DNA of 64,000 nucleotides from Adenophora triphylla var. japonica (GCA_022495995.1 JAFEMH010000520.1:310001-374000), one strand, 5' to 3'; positions 46,061 through 58,007 are shown, counted from the stretch's first letter. The notes: a model not told the origin generated them from the sequence alone. Program-made: numbers and translations.

Positions 46061-47455
46061 GTGAGCGAAAATAGTTGGCTATGGCACAAGAGGTTGAGCC
46101 ACTTGAACTTCAAGTATCTTGCAAAGATTGGTAGGAAAACCTCGTTCGTGGTTTACCCAAAGTGGCTGACCACCATCCAGAGAAATGCAAAGGCATGCCC
46201 TGGTAAGCACCGCGTCGTCTTTCACCAAAGAAGACCGCTCCATCAACTTCAAGATGCTTACAATCGCTTCACATAGATTTGTTTGGACCCGTAACCACCG
46301 CCAAAGATTGGAGGAAATAGATATACCTTAGTGGTGGTGGATGATTACTCAAGATATACGTGGGTTGAGATGATGATTTCCAAAGATGATCAAGCTATGA
46401 GATTCTCACCGCACTTTTTAGACGGCTCCAAACCCAAAAAGAAGATGACATCGTTAGTGTTCGATCGTATAATGGAACAGATTTAAGAACAATCGGTGTT
46501 GCTCAAGCATTGTGATGACCATGGGATTGATCACAATTTTTCAATCACTGGTGTTCCACAACAAAATGGGGTTATGGAAAGGAAGAATAGGACGTTGATT
46601 GAGGCCGGAAAGACAATGATATCTCAAGCGAAGCTACCTCGCATTTTTGGGTCAAGCAATCAACACCGCATGCTTCACTCGTAACCGCTCCCTCATCAAC
46701 AAAACCTATAATAAGACTTCCCTATGAGCTTTGGCGAGGAAGAACTCCCAACATTGCATTCTTCAAGATCTTTGGCCGCAAATGTTTTGTCCTCTACAAC
46801 TAAGAGAAAATAGAGGTAAATTCGGAGCTAAAGCCGACGAAGGTATTTTTGTTGGGTATGCTAAACATTCAAAAGCTTTTTCGTGTTTTCAATAAAACTA
46901 GTTTAAAAATAGTTGAGTCTGTCCATGTTACTTTTGATGAGCATTCTCTCCTTGAGCCACATTTGGCTCCAAATGTTGCCGATGATTTTGTTGAGCATAA
47001 TGAATCAGTGAACCATCTCAAACCGCACCCGAACCTCAACCGCAAAATCCAAGACCCTCAACCGAAATTCCCTCAAACCGCACCTTCAAACCGCACCCGA
47101 AGTTCCTACTCCGTATGCAACTCCTAGGGAAGAAGAAGTTGAGAATTCCCCTATCCAAATTTATAGAACCTCTTCGTCAACTTACTTTCCATGACTTCGC
47201 CGAAGGATCTAACGACGTTCCAATTGAAGATCTTCAAGAAACCTCGCTCAACCAGCACTTACCCCTGAGGTTCGTGAAGTCGCTAGCCACCCCCTCACAA
47301 ATGTGATTGGTGATCTGCTTTCCTGTTCAAACAAGGAGATCAAATTATGACGAGCATACTTCTCTTTATCTCAAGTTGAACCCAAGAAGATTGATGAAGC
47401 ACTCCAAGATTCCAATGGGTCATTGCCATGCAAGAAGAACTCAACCAGCTTGAAA
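46061..47455 (+). pseudogene. Integrase of the Sirevirus-like element, broken
   Basis: The pre-integrase block WLWHKRLSHLNFK is at 46075-46113. The core shows LVVVDDYSRYTWVEM (46330-46374), a remnant of the second Asp region, and HNFSITGVPQQNGVMERKNRTLIEAGK (46530-46610) with the catalytic Glu. NKT..Y-type and LFGRKCFVLYN-like sequences follow in shifted frames (46700-46800). A linker to about 47400 is rich in AACCGC. Frame changes occur about every 100-300 bp. In intact form it inserts cDNA into the genome. Confidence 0.8.
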
Positions 47456-48270
47456 GATGCAAGGTCTCGGACTTTGGGTGCCTAGACCTCGTGATCAAGG
47501 AGTGATAGGAACTAAGTGGGTATTTAGGAATAAGATGGATGAGAATGGAAGCATCACTAGGAATAAAGCAAGGTTGGTTGCACAAGGATATAGGCAAGAA
47601 GAAGGAATTGATTATGACGAAACCTTTGCTCCAGCTTGCAAGATTGGAAGCTATCGTAATCTTCTTAGCCTACGCCTCTTTTCAAGCATTTCAAGTTATA
47701 TCAAATGGACGTAAAGAGCGCATTCCTCAACGGCGAACCGCAAGAGACCGTGTATGTTGCCCAACCACCCGGATTTGAAGACTCCAAGTTTCCCAATCAT
47801 GTCTACAAACTCCGTAAAGCTTTGTATGGACTTAAGCAAGCTCCAAGGGCATGGTATGAGACTCTTTCTAAATTTTTACTAGAAAAAGGATTTAAACGTG
47901 GTAAAATCGATACAACTCTTTTTATTGCCAAATATAATGAGCATACTTTACTTGTTCAAATATATGTCGATGATATTATTTTTGGTTCTACTAATGAGTT
48001 ACTTTGTAAGCATTTCGAAAAGCTAATGAAAAGCAAGTTTGAGATGAGCATGATGGGAGAATTAACATTCTTCCTCGGGCTTCAAATCAAGCAATGCGAA
48101 GAAGGTATTTTCCTCAGCCAAGCCAAATACACCAAGGAGTTGATAAAGAAGTTTGGATTAGAAAATGCTAAAGCATATGATACTCCTATGGCCACCGGCA
48201 ATAAGCTAGATAAGGATCTCAAAGGTAAGAAAGTTGATCGACTTTATATCGAGGTATGATCGGCTCATTA
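47456..48270 (+). pseudogene. Reverse transcriptase of the Sirevirus-like element
   Basis: VIGTKWVFRNKMDENGSI, RLVAQGYRQEEGIDYDETFAP (47488-47636) is followed by a short frame disturbance (47637-47704). An intact 184-aa frame (47705-48259) then carries MDVKSAFLNGEPQETVYVAQ, KALYGLKQAPRAWYE, IYVDDIIFGST (catalytic YVDD 47963-47974) and MMGELTFFLGLQIKQ. The position after FLNGE, which is nearly always Leu, is Pro (CCG). Part of the pol polyprotein. Confidence 0.9.
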
Positions 48271-48900
48271 CTTTACTTAACCGCTAGTAGGCCGTATATC
48301 ATGTTTAGTGTCTCGTGTATGTGCTCGCCATCGCGCATCCTAGAGAAGCACATCTTATTGCGCCAAGCGTATAATCCGCTATTTATCCGGAACTACTAAC
48401 CTTGGACTTTGGTATTCCAAAGATTCGAACTTCGATCTTGTAGGATATTCAGTATGCAGATTATGCCTTTGTACTATTGACAGAAAAGCACTAGCGGTAC
48501 TTGTCATTTCCTCGAATAGACTAGTTGCTTGGGCCACAAGAAGCAAGCTTCGCTCAAAGTGTCAACCACGTAGGCCGAGTATATTGTCGCCGGGTAGTTG
48601 TTGCTGTCAAATCCTTTGGATGAAGCAGCAGTTGGTGGACTATGGAATCCATGAAGGGAATTGCCCTATCATGTGTGACAACACTTCAACAATTTCAATC
48701 TCCAATAACCCTGTCATGCATTCCAAGACCAAGCATATAGATATCAAGTATCATTTCCTCAAAGACCATGTGGAGAAGAGGAATATCCATTTAGAGTACG
48801 TGGGGACAGACAACCAGATTGCTGATATCCTCACCAAAGCTCTTGACTCCAAGAGGTTTTCCTTCCTCAGAGGAGAAATGGGTATGCTTGAACTTAAATG
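48271..48900 (+). pseudogene. RNase H of the Sirevirus-like element
   Basis: The first half (48271-48590) is frame-broken, with remnants of the YCTIDRK, WATRSKL and AEYIVAG blocks. The second half is intact (48584-48900): CCCQILWMKQQLVDYG, CDNTSTISISNNPVMHSKTKHIDIKYHF and YVGTDNQIADILTKAL. It ends at TGA 48898-48900. It removes the RNA template during replication. The clean second half contrasts with the disrupted first half. Confidence 0.85.
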
Positions 48901-49359
48901 AATCCATTCTTTTTATTAACTAACTTGTGTGATGAGTATAGTTCCAATTCCATTGTTGAAACCGCGTGCACCAAACCGCAAGTATATCCAACCGCACTGC
49001 AGCCAACCGCTTCATTCAAAACCGCATGCTGCAGCTCAACCGCTTGGATCTCAACCGCATTTCAACTTGGAGTATTTTCTATCTTTACTTATGTTTATTT
49101 ATTTAAAAAAAAAAAACTGTTCAAATTCTTTTATTTATTTTTCATTCTTATTTTTCTTTAAGGGTTTATTTGCAAATGTTTTCTCACGAAAATTTAAATT
49201 TTGAGAGCATTCAATGCAAAGGGAACATTAGCATTAAATGGCCTTCATGTCAGCCGTCATTGGTTGATGGGATGAAGCTGAAAGGGTGCTATGTTTGCAA
49301 TGATTCACTGAGTTGGTGAATCAGTCTGACCTTTCAACTGCCAAATCCTAATTCTTTCC
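48901..49359 (+). other. Post-pol spacer before the env-position gene
   Basis: No domain. It has ACCGC-rich sequence (48960-49060), an A11 run (49106) and then AT-rich DNA leading to the TATA box at 49360. Confidence 0.55.
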
Positions 49360-49367
49360 TATATATA
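49360..49367 (+). promoter_or_regulatory. TATA box of the env-position gene
   Basis: TATATATA within TTTCCTATATATAGAAGACA, about 136 bp upstream of the exon-1 ATG. It is followed by a CT-rich leader (CTGTCTTCTCTCTCTGG, 49402-49418), typical of plant 5' UTRs. Confidence 0.6.
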
Positions 49368-49502
49368 GAAGACATACCTTACCTTTTCAAACTTTTCAAC
49401 TGTCTTCTCTCTCTGGCACCGTACCTTTGTCAGTTTCTCTACCAACTCACTTTCTCTCTCTAACCTTCAAAATTTCATAAAGTTTTAAGTTTTTCTTCAT
49501 CA

Positions 49503-52500
49503 ATGGCACCCAAATCCATTGAAGATATGGTATGATTTCTGAACTTTAAACTCTTTTATCTTCTGCAAATCATACATGCTATTGAACTGTTTCTGCCATT
49601 GATGAACTTGAAAAGCTTCGAACAACCATAACTGATTTTTCTTCATATATGCTTCATTTGTTGATTATTTTTGATGAAATTTGTTAGGTTTTGTTCGAAA
49701 TCATGCATAGATTATGTTTCTAAACTCTGTTTTATGATCAATCAACATCTTGAGCACTGATTTTGAATTTTAAACTTTCTAAGTTTCGAAACCCACTTTC
49801 TGATTTTTCCATTTTCTGGGTGATTCTGAGTAAAGTAGAAGTTTTTATTGTTATATTGTTAATCTACTGCTCAATGTGATCATTTTGACATGTTATTTGT
49901 TCATTTTGGTTAACATTTTTCAAATCTCTGTTCTTGGTGTTCTTCATGCATTCATATGACTGTTCATCTTCATTTTCAGATTTTTCCTTATGTTTTGGGT
50001 TGACCTAATTTTCAAATCTTGTTTCCCATACTTAGAAAATTTCTGAAAATTTTGCCTATTGCTTGTTTGAACCGCATCTTTATGAACCGCATGATATTCA
50101 TTTTGAAACCGCACTTACAGTTGCTAATTTATAATTTCAAAACCGCATCATCTTAACCGCATATTCTCTCTTGGAAACCGCATGCTGAAAACCTCATATA
50201 CATTTTTAGAACCGCATGCTAGAAATTACTCAAGTTTTACTAAGTATATAGGCTGGACACCATAAATTTCCTCTCTAAGCACCGCTTGCAGTGTGGGATA
50301 ATTTTGGACTACAATGCCACGTACTAAGTATATACTTTTGTGTTTTTCTTATTTGTTTCCTACCTGTGTTCACAGTTTCATTGTGGTTGGAAATTTTCAT
50401 TTCCAAAACCGCACTATTGCCAACCGCATGTGTGCACCAACCGCATGTGAACTGTGATTTTCCTAAAGTGTTCTAACTTGTGTGTTTTCTTTGTAGAATA
50501 CCAAGTATTTCCTACCAGGTTGGGAGATAAATGAACCAGAGTTACGGTCTGATGCTCTGGGAAGAGAGATGATGAGGAAGATGCAAGATTCTGGAATCCT
50601 TCCCTTATTCAACAAGCATCAAACCTATACCATCCCCTCTTTCATTGACCAATTTTATGAAACAGCTGTGAAGGGAGAGACTGAGCTAACTGATGGTACC
50701 AAGATCCCCAACTTAGTGGGAGTAGTTGAAGGATTCAGAGTCTCAATTGATTATTTGGACATCAGAAGCACCTACGATTTCCATGTCTCTGGTGCCCCTG
50801 TTGAAGTTTCTCAGGAGGTTCAAGATGCTACCTGTTCAACTCTGACAGGAAAGCTAGATTCTCTTTCTGGCCATTACAAAACAACGCCAAGAAGAGATTT
50901 TGGTGAGATTATGAGCCATCTCTGTTACCTTGTAGGGAAGTCTGTGTGTGGGAAGACTGGAAACCACAACAACTTCACCTCTTCCCAATGGCAGTATTGC
51001 TGTGCCATCTTCAACGGCATGAAGCTCCATTGGCCCAAGATTCTGATGAGAGAGATTGCTAGCAGCATAGATGCGTATCAGCTAAAGGTCAAGAATGAGA
51101 AGATCAGATGGAGACCTTTTGGGAGAGTGCTGACCGCAATCTTTGGGAACTATCAGCATCTGGAGGAGCTAAGGATTTCAACTCCAGATTTATCTATCCA
51201 CTGGGGATTTGAAGAATCCTTTGGCCTCAAGGCAATGCATTCCTTCAGAAGATCTTTTGGGAATGATGATTATAAAGCCATATATGATGCTGATACTTCT
51301 CAAAATAAGGAGATGTACGTAGAGATGAATCCTGCTACTGCTTCAACCGCTCTGGGAAAAGCAATAAAGAAGGCCTCAAGGAAGAGGAAGGCCCCTGCAG
51401 AACCGCTCCCTAAGCCAACCTCAACCGCACCCTCTAAACCGCGTGGTGCAGCTGGAGCAGGTCCAAGCCAGAAGAAGCCAAGGAAAGAGAAGGAGAAGAT
51501 GTCTCTTAGAGATGAGGTAATTGAAGAAGATGAAGAAGAGGAGGATGTCACCATTGCTCCATTAGTGGCCAGGGCTAAGAAGGCCAAGCAGACTCAGATT
51601 GATCTGGCCAAGATGACTGATGAGGAGCTGTCAATCTTTTACAAAGCTGAATTTGAGAGACTTGAGAGGGAAAGGGCTGAGAGGGAAGCAGCCAAAGGAA
51701 AATACAAGGATCCAATTCCCCAACCGCCTCCTTCTAAACCGCCCCAAACCCAACCGCTTGTTCAAACCCCTCCTCAATCTCCCATCCATTCCCATCAGCC
51801 ATCCCATGAAAAATCCCCTGCCAAAGCCCCAACTCCCGAACCGCATTCTCCTCCCCAACCGCAAAGAGCTGCAACCGCTCAGGGGGAGAAACAAAAGAGG
51901 GTTAAGCAAATAGCCCAGAAAAGGACCCCTATCAAAGGCCCCAAACGCTTTCTTCACCGCGTTTCTAAACAACCTACTCCTTCTCCACCTTCAACCCATT
52001 CATCCTCTCATTCCACTTCTCATACACCATCCAAATCCACTTCTTCCTCAAGCCAATACAGATCCCAAACTCCCTCACCTCAGAAAACAAACCGCTCCCC
52101 ATCTATCCAAAATTCCAACCGCGCCCAATCACCACCTTACTCACATCACACTCCAGCCATCTCTATTTCAAACCTTAACCGTGACAGAACACCATCCCCT
52201 AACCGCGTCAATACTCCTCCACCTCCTGAATTTTCCCCCCCAACATAAATCCCCTACTCCTGATCGCCTTCCAACCCCACCTCCTCAAACCTCTCCTATT
52301 CAACAGAAAACCCCCTCTGTTGAAGTTCACACCACCAGTTCCTCCTCTGATTCTAACCCAATCACTTCTGGATTTCCTACTTCTAACATTCCTCCTCCTC
52401 CAACCGCACCTATTTCAACCGCACCAATTCCTTCCATACCACTTTCAACCGCACCTTCCACTTTATCCCAAACACTACCCATACACCCCTCAACCGCTTC

Positions 52501-53464
52501 ACAATTCACTGTCTCAGCCACCCGTATATTCCAAACCCTCCTATCCCCTTTACCTCAAACCGCTCCTACAACCCAATCTCAACCGCCTCCCTCAATTACC
52601 CAAATTCCATCCATTCCAACCGCCCCCTCTGACTACCTCCAAATTCTTTCCACCCTTCAACTGATTCAATCACAGTTGGTTGTAAACCAAGGCCATATGC
52701 TTAAACTTACTGAATCTAACCTGGCCTTAACCGCATCCAATGCCAACCTTGAAGCCTCCAACCGCAACCTCCTTTTCAAAGTGGACTCTCAAGCCACTGA
52801 ATTGGCAATCATGAAAGCCCAATTGATTGATGCCATTAAGGGGGAGAGAGTTTCCACAGAGGCTGTCAAAACCACAGCTACTGAGCGCTTTCAAGCCTTC
52901 AAAGAAGATCTAGCCACTAGAGTACTCAAAGCCTTGGGTGATGCGGTTTCAAAGACTCAACTCCAAGAGATGCTCTCCAAGCTATCTGATGAGTTTGTTT
53001 CTTCAACCAACGCTGCTCTGGTATCCTTCATGAAAACCCTTGAAGATTCCCATCCTTAACCGCAACCGCAGCAAGCATCCACCTCAGCCGCCCCTACTCA
53101 AACCGCCTTGGATGACCTGCAGCTCAAAATTTTCAATGAACTGGACTCCCTCAAAAGCAGAATCAATGTTGATCTCAACATAGTGGGAGACAGTCTCAAG
53201 GAGCAAGTCAAATCCTTTGATGATGATATATCTTTCAGGTTTGAAAACCTCAAGGCCGGTTTCAACCTCAAGGTGGACAACTCCATAAAGGAATTGAAGT
53301 CCAACTCCGACCGTAATCAAGTGACTCTGGATCCATTGAGAGATGCTCTATCTACTCAAACAGTGACCATTCAGGATGAGATCTTCACCTTTTTCAATTC
53401 TTTGAAAGCCAGTTTTGAAGCCTTCTCCTCTCAGATCAAGGACAATGTTGATGCCAACTCATGA
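49503..53464 (+). pseudogene. Env-position gene of the Sirevirus-like element, spliced; frame broken late
   Basis: Exon 1 (49503-49529) encodes nine residues, MAPKSIEDM. The intron 49530-50496 has GTATGA..TTTCTTTGTAG, and exon 2 begins in phase at 50497. The exon-2 frame (to 52248) has an N-terminal globular region with FIDQFYETAVKGE, VVEGFRVSIDYLDI and SSQWQYCCAIFNGMKLHWP. It resembles the 'putative plant transposon protein' family found in plant TEs. A Lys-rich segment, an acidic run (51515-51550), a helical stretch and a long Pro/Thr/Ser-rich region follow. A frame change near 52230-52250 leads to a second Pro-rich frame and a coiled-coil-like C-terminus (52660-53059). One TAA (53057-53059) separates it from a further helical segment ending 53464. 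I see no clear signal peptide or membrane segment, so 'env' is positional only. Confidence 0.65.
49530..50496 (+). other. Predicted intron of the env-position gene (967 bp)
   Basis: GT donor GTATGATTTC, T-rich body, acceptor TTTTCTTTGTAG. Both sides are phase 0, and 24 further codons of open frame precede the first downstream ATG (50569). It contains about nine AACCGC copies. Confidence 0.65.
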
Positions 53465-54234
53465 TCAGTTGATCTTTGTTGGGCTAGCCGTCTTTGAATC
53501 TGTAACCGCTCTCAAAAGCTGTTGAAACCACTCTTGCAAGGCGGAGTTGAAGACCTCGAGCTTTAAGAAGAAATATCGGAGGTGAAAGCTCGGCCTTCGG
53601 ACCATCATCGGGACCGCGGTTGCCCAACCAGAAGTGAATCAACCAAGAGAGCAACCGCGTCATCAACATCAACCGCCTCATCATCGACCACGTCAGCAAT
53701 AGGACTTCTCTTTTGTAATTCCTTTTATCCTTTTTGTTGAACTCCTTTTGTTTTGTTGGGCCACACTCCATGTATTTTTGTTCAACTTTCTTTTTTTTGC
53801 AACCTTTGTATTTTGCTTCTCTACCATTGTAAGTGTAACCGCATTGGTAGTAATGGAAAATGCATCATTGGTTCCAAAACCTTGTTCATATCAAACTGCT
53901 TGTTTGTAGAACAATGAGATCTCTTATGGTTTATAACCTCATTCAAATATTTTCTAACTTAAAATCACTATTTTGAATTGATGTTTAAACATTCAGTTTA
54001 AACCGCACTTTGAACTTAAACTCACAATTTTTAAGTGCACTGAATGCATTTCTATAACTTTCCATATTGTAAGTTTTTATCCTTTAGAAAGTATAGAAAT
54101 CTATAGCTTAAGCTAAGTGTGTGCATTGACTTGGGACATGAATTACCATGTTAATTCTTATGGACATGTTTTTACCAAGTACAATGTTTGCTTTAGTTAT
54201 AGTAGGTAATGGCATCAATCAAATAGGGGGAGAT
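53465..54234 (+). other. 3' untranslated region and PPT of the Sirevirus-like element
   Basis: AACCGC-rich at 53500-53680, then AT-rich. It ends AAATAGGGGGAGAT directly before the 3' LTR; this purine tract is the PPT. Confidence 0.7.
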
Positions 54235-55709
54235 TGTTGGGTATGCATATTTTAACCCTCCTATTTTGTATTAGATTTGATTGATACCATAACCTCCTGT
54301 CTATTTTAAGGACTTTAGGACCCTATGTAATGAAGCTTAGACTTCAATTTTTTAGCTAAGTCCATTTTATAAAATAGGTTAAATTTAGGCTTGAAGACTG
54401 GCACAAGACTCATTGGATATGAGGTTGCAGTTCCAACAGTATTCAAAACCGCCCCTATGAACCGCACATGTAACCGCATGTGTATTTCTCCTTTGAATCT
54501 GCCTCTTGAACCAACTGCAGTATAACCGCTCTTGAACCGCACCTGTGCAGTTCATGTGCAACCGCATCTGTGCAACCTCCTGGTGAAGTAAATCGCATGT
54601 TCCTAACCGCTCCTCACCAACCGCATCCAATGATTGGCTACTTGAAGTGAACCATTTTTTATCCGTTGGAATCCACGTCAGCAATATCAAAAGTCAACCA
54701 CCAAATCTTGTCACGTGATTCAATGTCAGAGAAGATCTGCAAGGATCTTGAAAAGGTGATAGGTGTCCTAACCTCATTGCTTGCAGCTGGAGCCTGATCA
54801 GCTTTATCTGCAGCAGCTGTACCAAAGGACACAAGTGGATATTGTGGACCAATAGGATTGTATCAAGTCTTGTCCTTACAATTTGTATCCAACGGCTAGT
54901 TTCTTGATGCTTGGGTATAAATACCCCTAATCTTCACCATTTGAAGATTGCTTGAAAAATTGAGAAATTGCCGTGTTCATGAGAAGTTGAAGCTACGCCG
55001 AAATTCATAAGTCCTTTGAATCTTCATCTTCATACTTCAAGAAATATTCCCGGCCAAATCAAGCCTTAACACATTCAAGATTCATTGAGCTCTACATCTC
55101 ACAGATTTAAAGAGCCTTGATCTTGTTCTCACACACACACCTCACTTGTTTAATCACATAGATTATACATTTGAGATACACTGGTTATAGTCTAGGATTT
55201 ATTCTTCATAGAAAAGATTTTATTGTACTTTGTAATCTCTCAAATACTTAATATAAAATCTCTCTTAGAAATCAAAGACTAACCATCTTGGTAGTGGACG
55301 TAGATCGTTTATCGATTGAACCACTCCAAATATTGTGTTCTTATTTTCTGCATTAATATTTACTTGTGCTTACTAATTATCTTTCTGTTTCTTTGTTTGA
55401 TCTTTATATAGTTATCCATTATTGTGAAATAGTGTTTGGAGTTAACAAAGTCAAAACCACACGTGTTTGTAAAACTGCACTTACCAAAACCGCTAGCAAA
55501 ACCGCATTTTACAAACCGCCTCTAAAACTGCTTTACACTCTATAATTCCGCTGTGCATTTTACATTATCACTTGTAGTATATTATCAACTGCAAGAGGAT
55601 TTTGTAAGCAAGAGGTTTAGTTTTTATAAGAGGGCGAAAAATTTTAAAACAACTATTCACCCCCCCTCTAGCTGTATTTTCACCCTTGTTGCCACCTTTG
55701 GGACCAACA
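54235..55709 (+). repeat. 3' LTR of the Sirevirus-like element
   Basis: 1,475 bp, homologous to 41697-43175, and ends GGGACCAACA followed by the TSD ttgtg. It keeps CTGCAG-type sequences where the 5' LTR has CG-bearing variants (for example TTTATCTGCAGCAGCTG near 54804). Confidence 0.9.
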
Positions 55710-55714
55710 TTGTG

Positions 55715-57955
55715 AATGGTGTTGGAGGGAAGAAGCGGATAACACAAGCAACCAAATATTCGAAGATGGCTGTAGGAGGGATTACGCCGGTATAATATTT
55801 GAGTGGGTGACATATTTTTGAGGGTTTTATGAGGGAGAATGTTGAGAATATATGTGGCCATTTGGAGGGCGTGATGCCAAAAGGAAGGTGGCATAGAGGA
55901 GTGAGCCATTATGGTGCGAATGTGGTTGTTTATGGTCCGTAATTTGCATTCGGCTTTGCCATTTTGGGGGGAAGTATGTGGGCAAGAGAAACGAAAACGC
56001 ATTCCATTCTTTTGACAAAAGGTTTTGAAGTCATTATTGTCAAATTCACGACCGTTGTCACATTGGAAGCTTTTGACATTGGTGGTGAATTGAGTTTGAA
56101 CGAGATTGCTAAAGGTAAGAAAAGTGGGATATGCCTGAGATTTATGACCAAGTGGAAAAGTCCACAAAAAATCAGAAAAATCATCCAAGATAATCATATA
56201 AAATCGGTGACCAGCAGAACTAAGAATGGGTGAGGTCCACAGATCACTATGCAGGATATCAAAAGGAGATAGAGTGCAATTACTAGATAATGAAAAAGGT
56301 AATTTGATATGCTTCCCAAAAATGCAAGAACGACAGACATAGTTTGTAGGCTGTGGTTTACAATTTATTGAACTAGTACTTCTAAGAAAATTAAAAATGG
56401 ACGACCCTGGGTGCCCTAAACGGGCATGCCAAACATTAGGTGATAAAACTGCAAAAGATGACGGAGACTGAAAGGAAGCATTCTTGGGAAGGAGCGGATA
56501 AAGGTCTCCCGAGCTGTTACATCTCTGGAGGGTTGTTCCTGTCTTGAGGTCCTTCACAGAGAAACCAAGGGGATCAAATTCAACAGATACATTATTATCA
56601 TAAGTAAAACGACGGACTGAAATTAAGTTATGAATGAGGTTAGGAGCATGTAGAACATTATTAAGACGGAATGGAGGAAATGAAGCATGTCCATAACCAC
56701 GGATTGGAATTTTATGTCCGCTGCCAACAGTGATAGTATGAGGAGTATGTGTCAAATTAAAATAAGGGGAGAGTGTACCTTGAGATCCAGTCATGTGAGA
56801 GGTTGTGCCAGTGTCCATAAGCCAATTTTCGTCCGGAGATTGATGAGTCATGGTGTGCATGGCAGACTCTATGTCGGTCGGAGCATATGTAGAAGGAGCC
56901 TGTGCACTGTAAGCCTGCTGAGGTCGTGCGCCGAGAATACCAGGCTGACGAGTGGCGGGGGCAGCCCAAGTAGAAGTGGGATACGGACATGGTGGTGTCG
57001 ACCACGGCTGAGAACCCCAGGCAGCCCATGGAGGAATATGTGACCAGGGATTTGACGAGTATGGCTGCTGCGTGCGCTGCAAAGTACCAGATGAATTCCC
57101 AGAGTTGCTGCCATCACGTCCCTTCCCTTTGTTGTTGTTCCTGCCATTATTCTTCCCTTGAGACTGATTGCGCTGCTGTCCACGACGATGGCCAGAATTG
57201 TTGCGATCAGGAGGAGAGGAGGAACGCTGAGAAGAGCGAGCAGGTGGATCATCGGATGTACCAGCGGCAACAAGAGCTGTACCAGCAGCAACTGCAGCAG
57301 CGGCGGACTGCTTGGCTTTCCTCGTTTCTTCCAATATGAGTTTGGAACGGGCCTCGTAGAACTGAGGCAGTGGGTCACTTTGCTGGATAATGGTAGCGAC
57401 ACTGTCATAGCTTTCGGTAAGACCTGCAATGAGTTGGAGAACAAGACGTTGATTAGTGACCGGGGCGCCAACATTCGAGAGTTGGTCAGCGAGCCGCTTA
57501 AGCTCTTGGCAGTATGCGGTCACAGAAGGGAAATGGTCAAGGTGCACAGCAGTGAACTGATTCTCCAAATACACGGCTCGAGAATTTTTGTTATCTTGGA
57601 AAATATTTGCCAAGCGTTCCCAAGCCTTGTGAGCGGTGGAGTTTGGCTCTAGAATTGTATGTAGCAGATCTGTAGAGATGGTGCCGTAGATCCATTGAAG
57701 GACAATGGCGTCTAGGCGTTTCCACAAAGAATCTGTCACCGTGCTTTTGCCCGAATCAGCAGTGGCATCGCCGGTAGCAGCGGGCGTGACAGTGGGAGGA
57801 AAAATATGGTCAAGAACTTCGAAAGCGGTACAGTGGATCTTGAACAATTCTGCCCAAGAGGAGTAGTGTCCGCTCTCCATTTCAAGGGTGAGGGAGATGA
57901 AGTTCTTGACATTGGTGACTGTCAAAGCAGGGTGGAAAGGAGTTTTCTCGGCCAT
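55715..57955 (-). CDS. gag-protease-integrase polyprotein of the Copia element, 5' portion (intact frame)
   Basis: The ATG at 57955 opens an uninterrupted frame. The gag part has the Copia start with HYSSWAELFKIHC and a capsid-type helix bundle (SLWKRLDAIVLQWIYG, residues about 90-110). An Asn/Gly/Arg-rich region with no CCHC knuckle follows. The protease motif WLMDTGTTSHMTG is at about residue 378 (near 56800-56825). The pre-integrase block VWHARLGHPGS and the integrase core follow, with HSDLWTSP (first Asp), CDNGREFDN (second Asp) and NGKAECKLR (Glu). The frame is cut after PLLPSNTIHN at 55715 by the Sirevirus insertion and resumes at 41691. The PBS lies 51 bp or more upstream. Long intact frame plus identical LTRs indicate a recent insertion; the last residues of the raw ORF (55568-55714) come from the nested LTR. 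Confidence 0.9.
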
Positions 57956-58007
57956 TGAGGAAGAAAAACGGCTGAAGGAGAAGTTTTTAGGGTTTAGGAT
58001 CGGAGGA

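Larger units (their letters stand above)
41697..55709 (+). mobile_element. Sirevirus-like Copia element (14.0 kb) nested in Copia
   Basis: LTRs of about 1,479 and 1,475 bp (TGTTGGGTATGC..GGGACCAACA) with a 5-bp TSD ttgtg. A Met-tRNA-type PBS is at 43178 and a PPT AATAGGGGGAGAT at about 54222-54234. The order is gag, protease, integrase, RT, RNase H, then a long extra gene in the env position, as in Sireviruses. The gag-pol frame has many small breaks. The LTR copies differ in a biased way, one carrying CG where the other has CAG, CTG or TG. AACCGC is very frequent across the whole element. Confidence 0.9.

Noticed and set aside
51300..51972. Minus-strand Ser- and Gly/Leu-rich ORFs opposite the env-position gene
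   Set aside because: Antisense shadows of low-complexity Pro/Lys/Glu codons.
49503..53464. True viral envelope glycoprotein
   Set aside because: No signal peptide, membrane segment or cysteine-rich ectodomain could be seen; only the position after pol matches the term.
56687..57652. Plus-strand ORFs opposite the Copia gag region
   Set aside because: Shadows of the intact minus-strand polyprotein.
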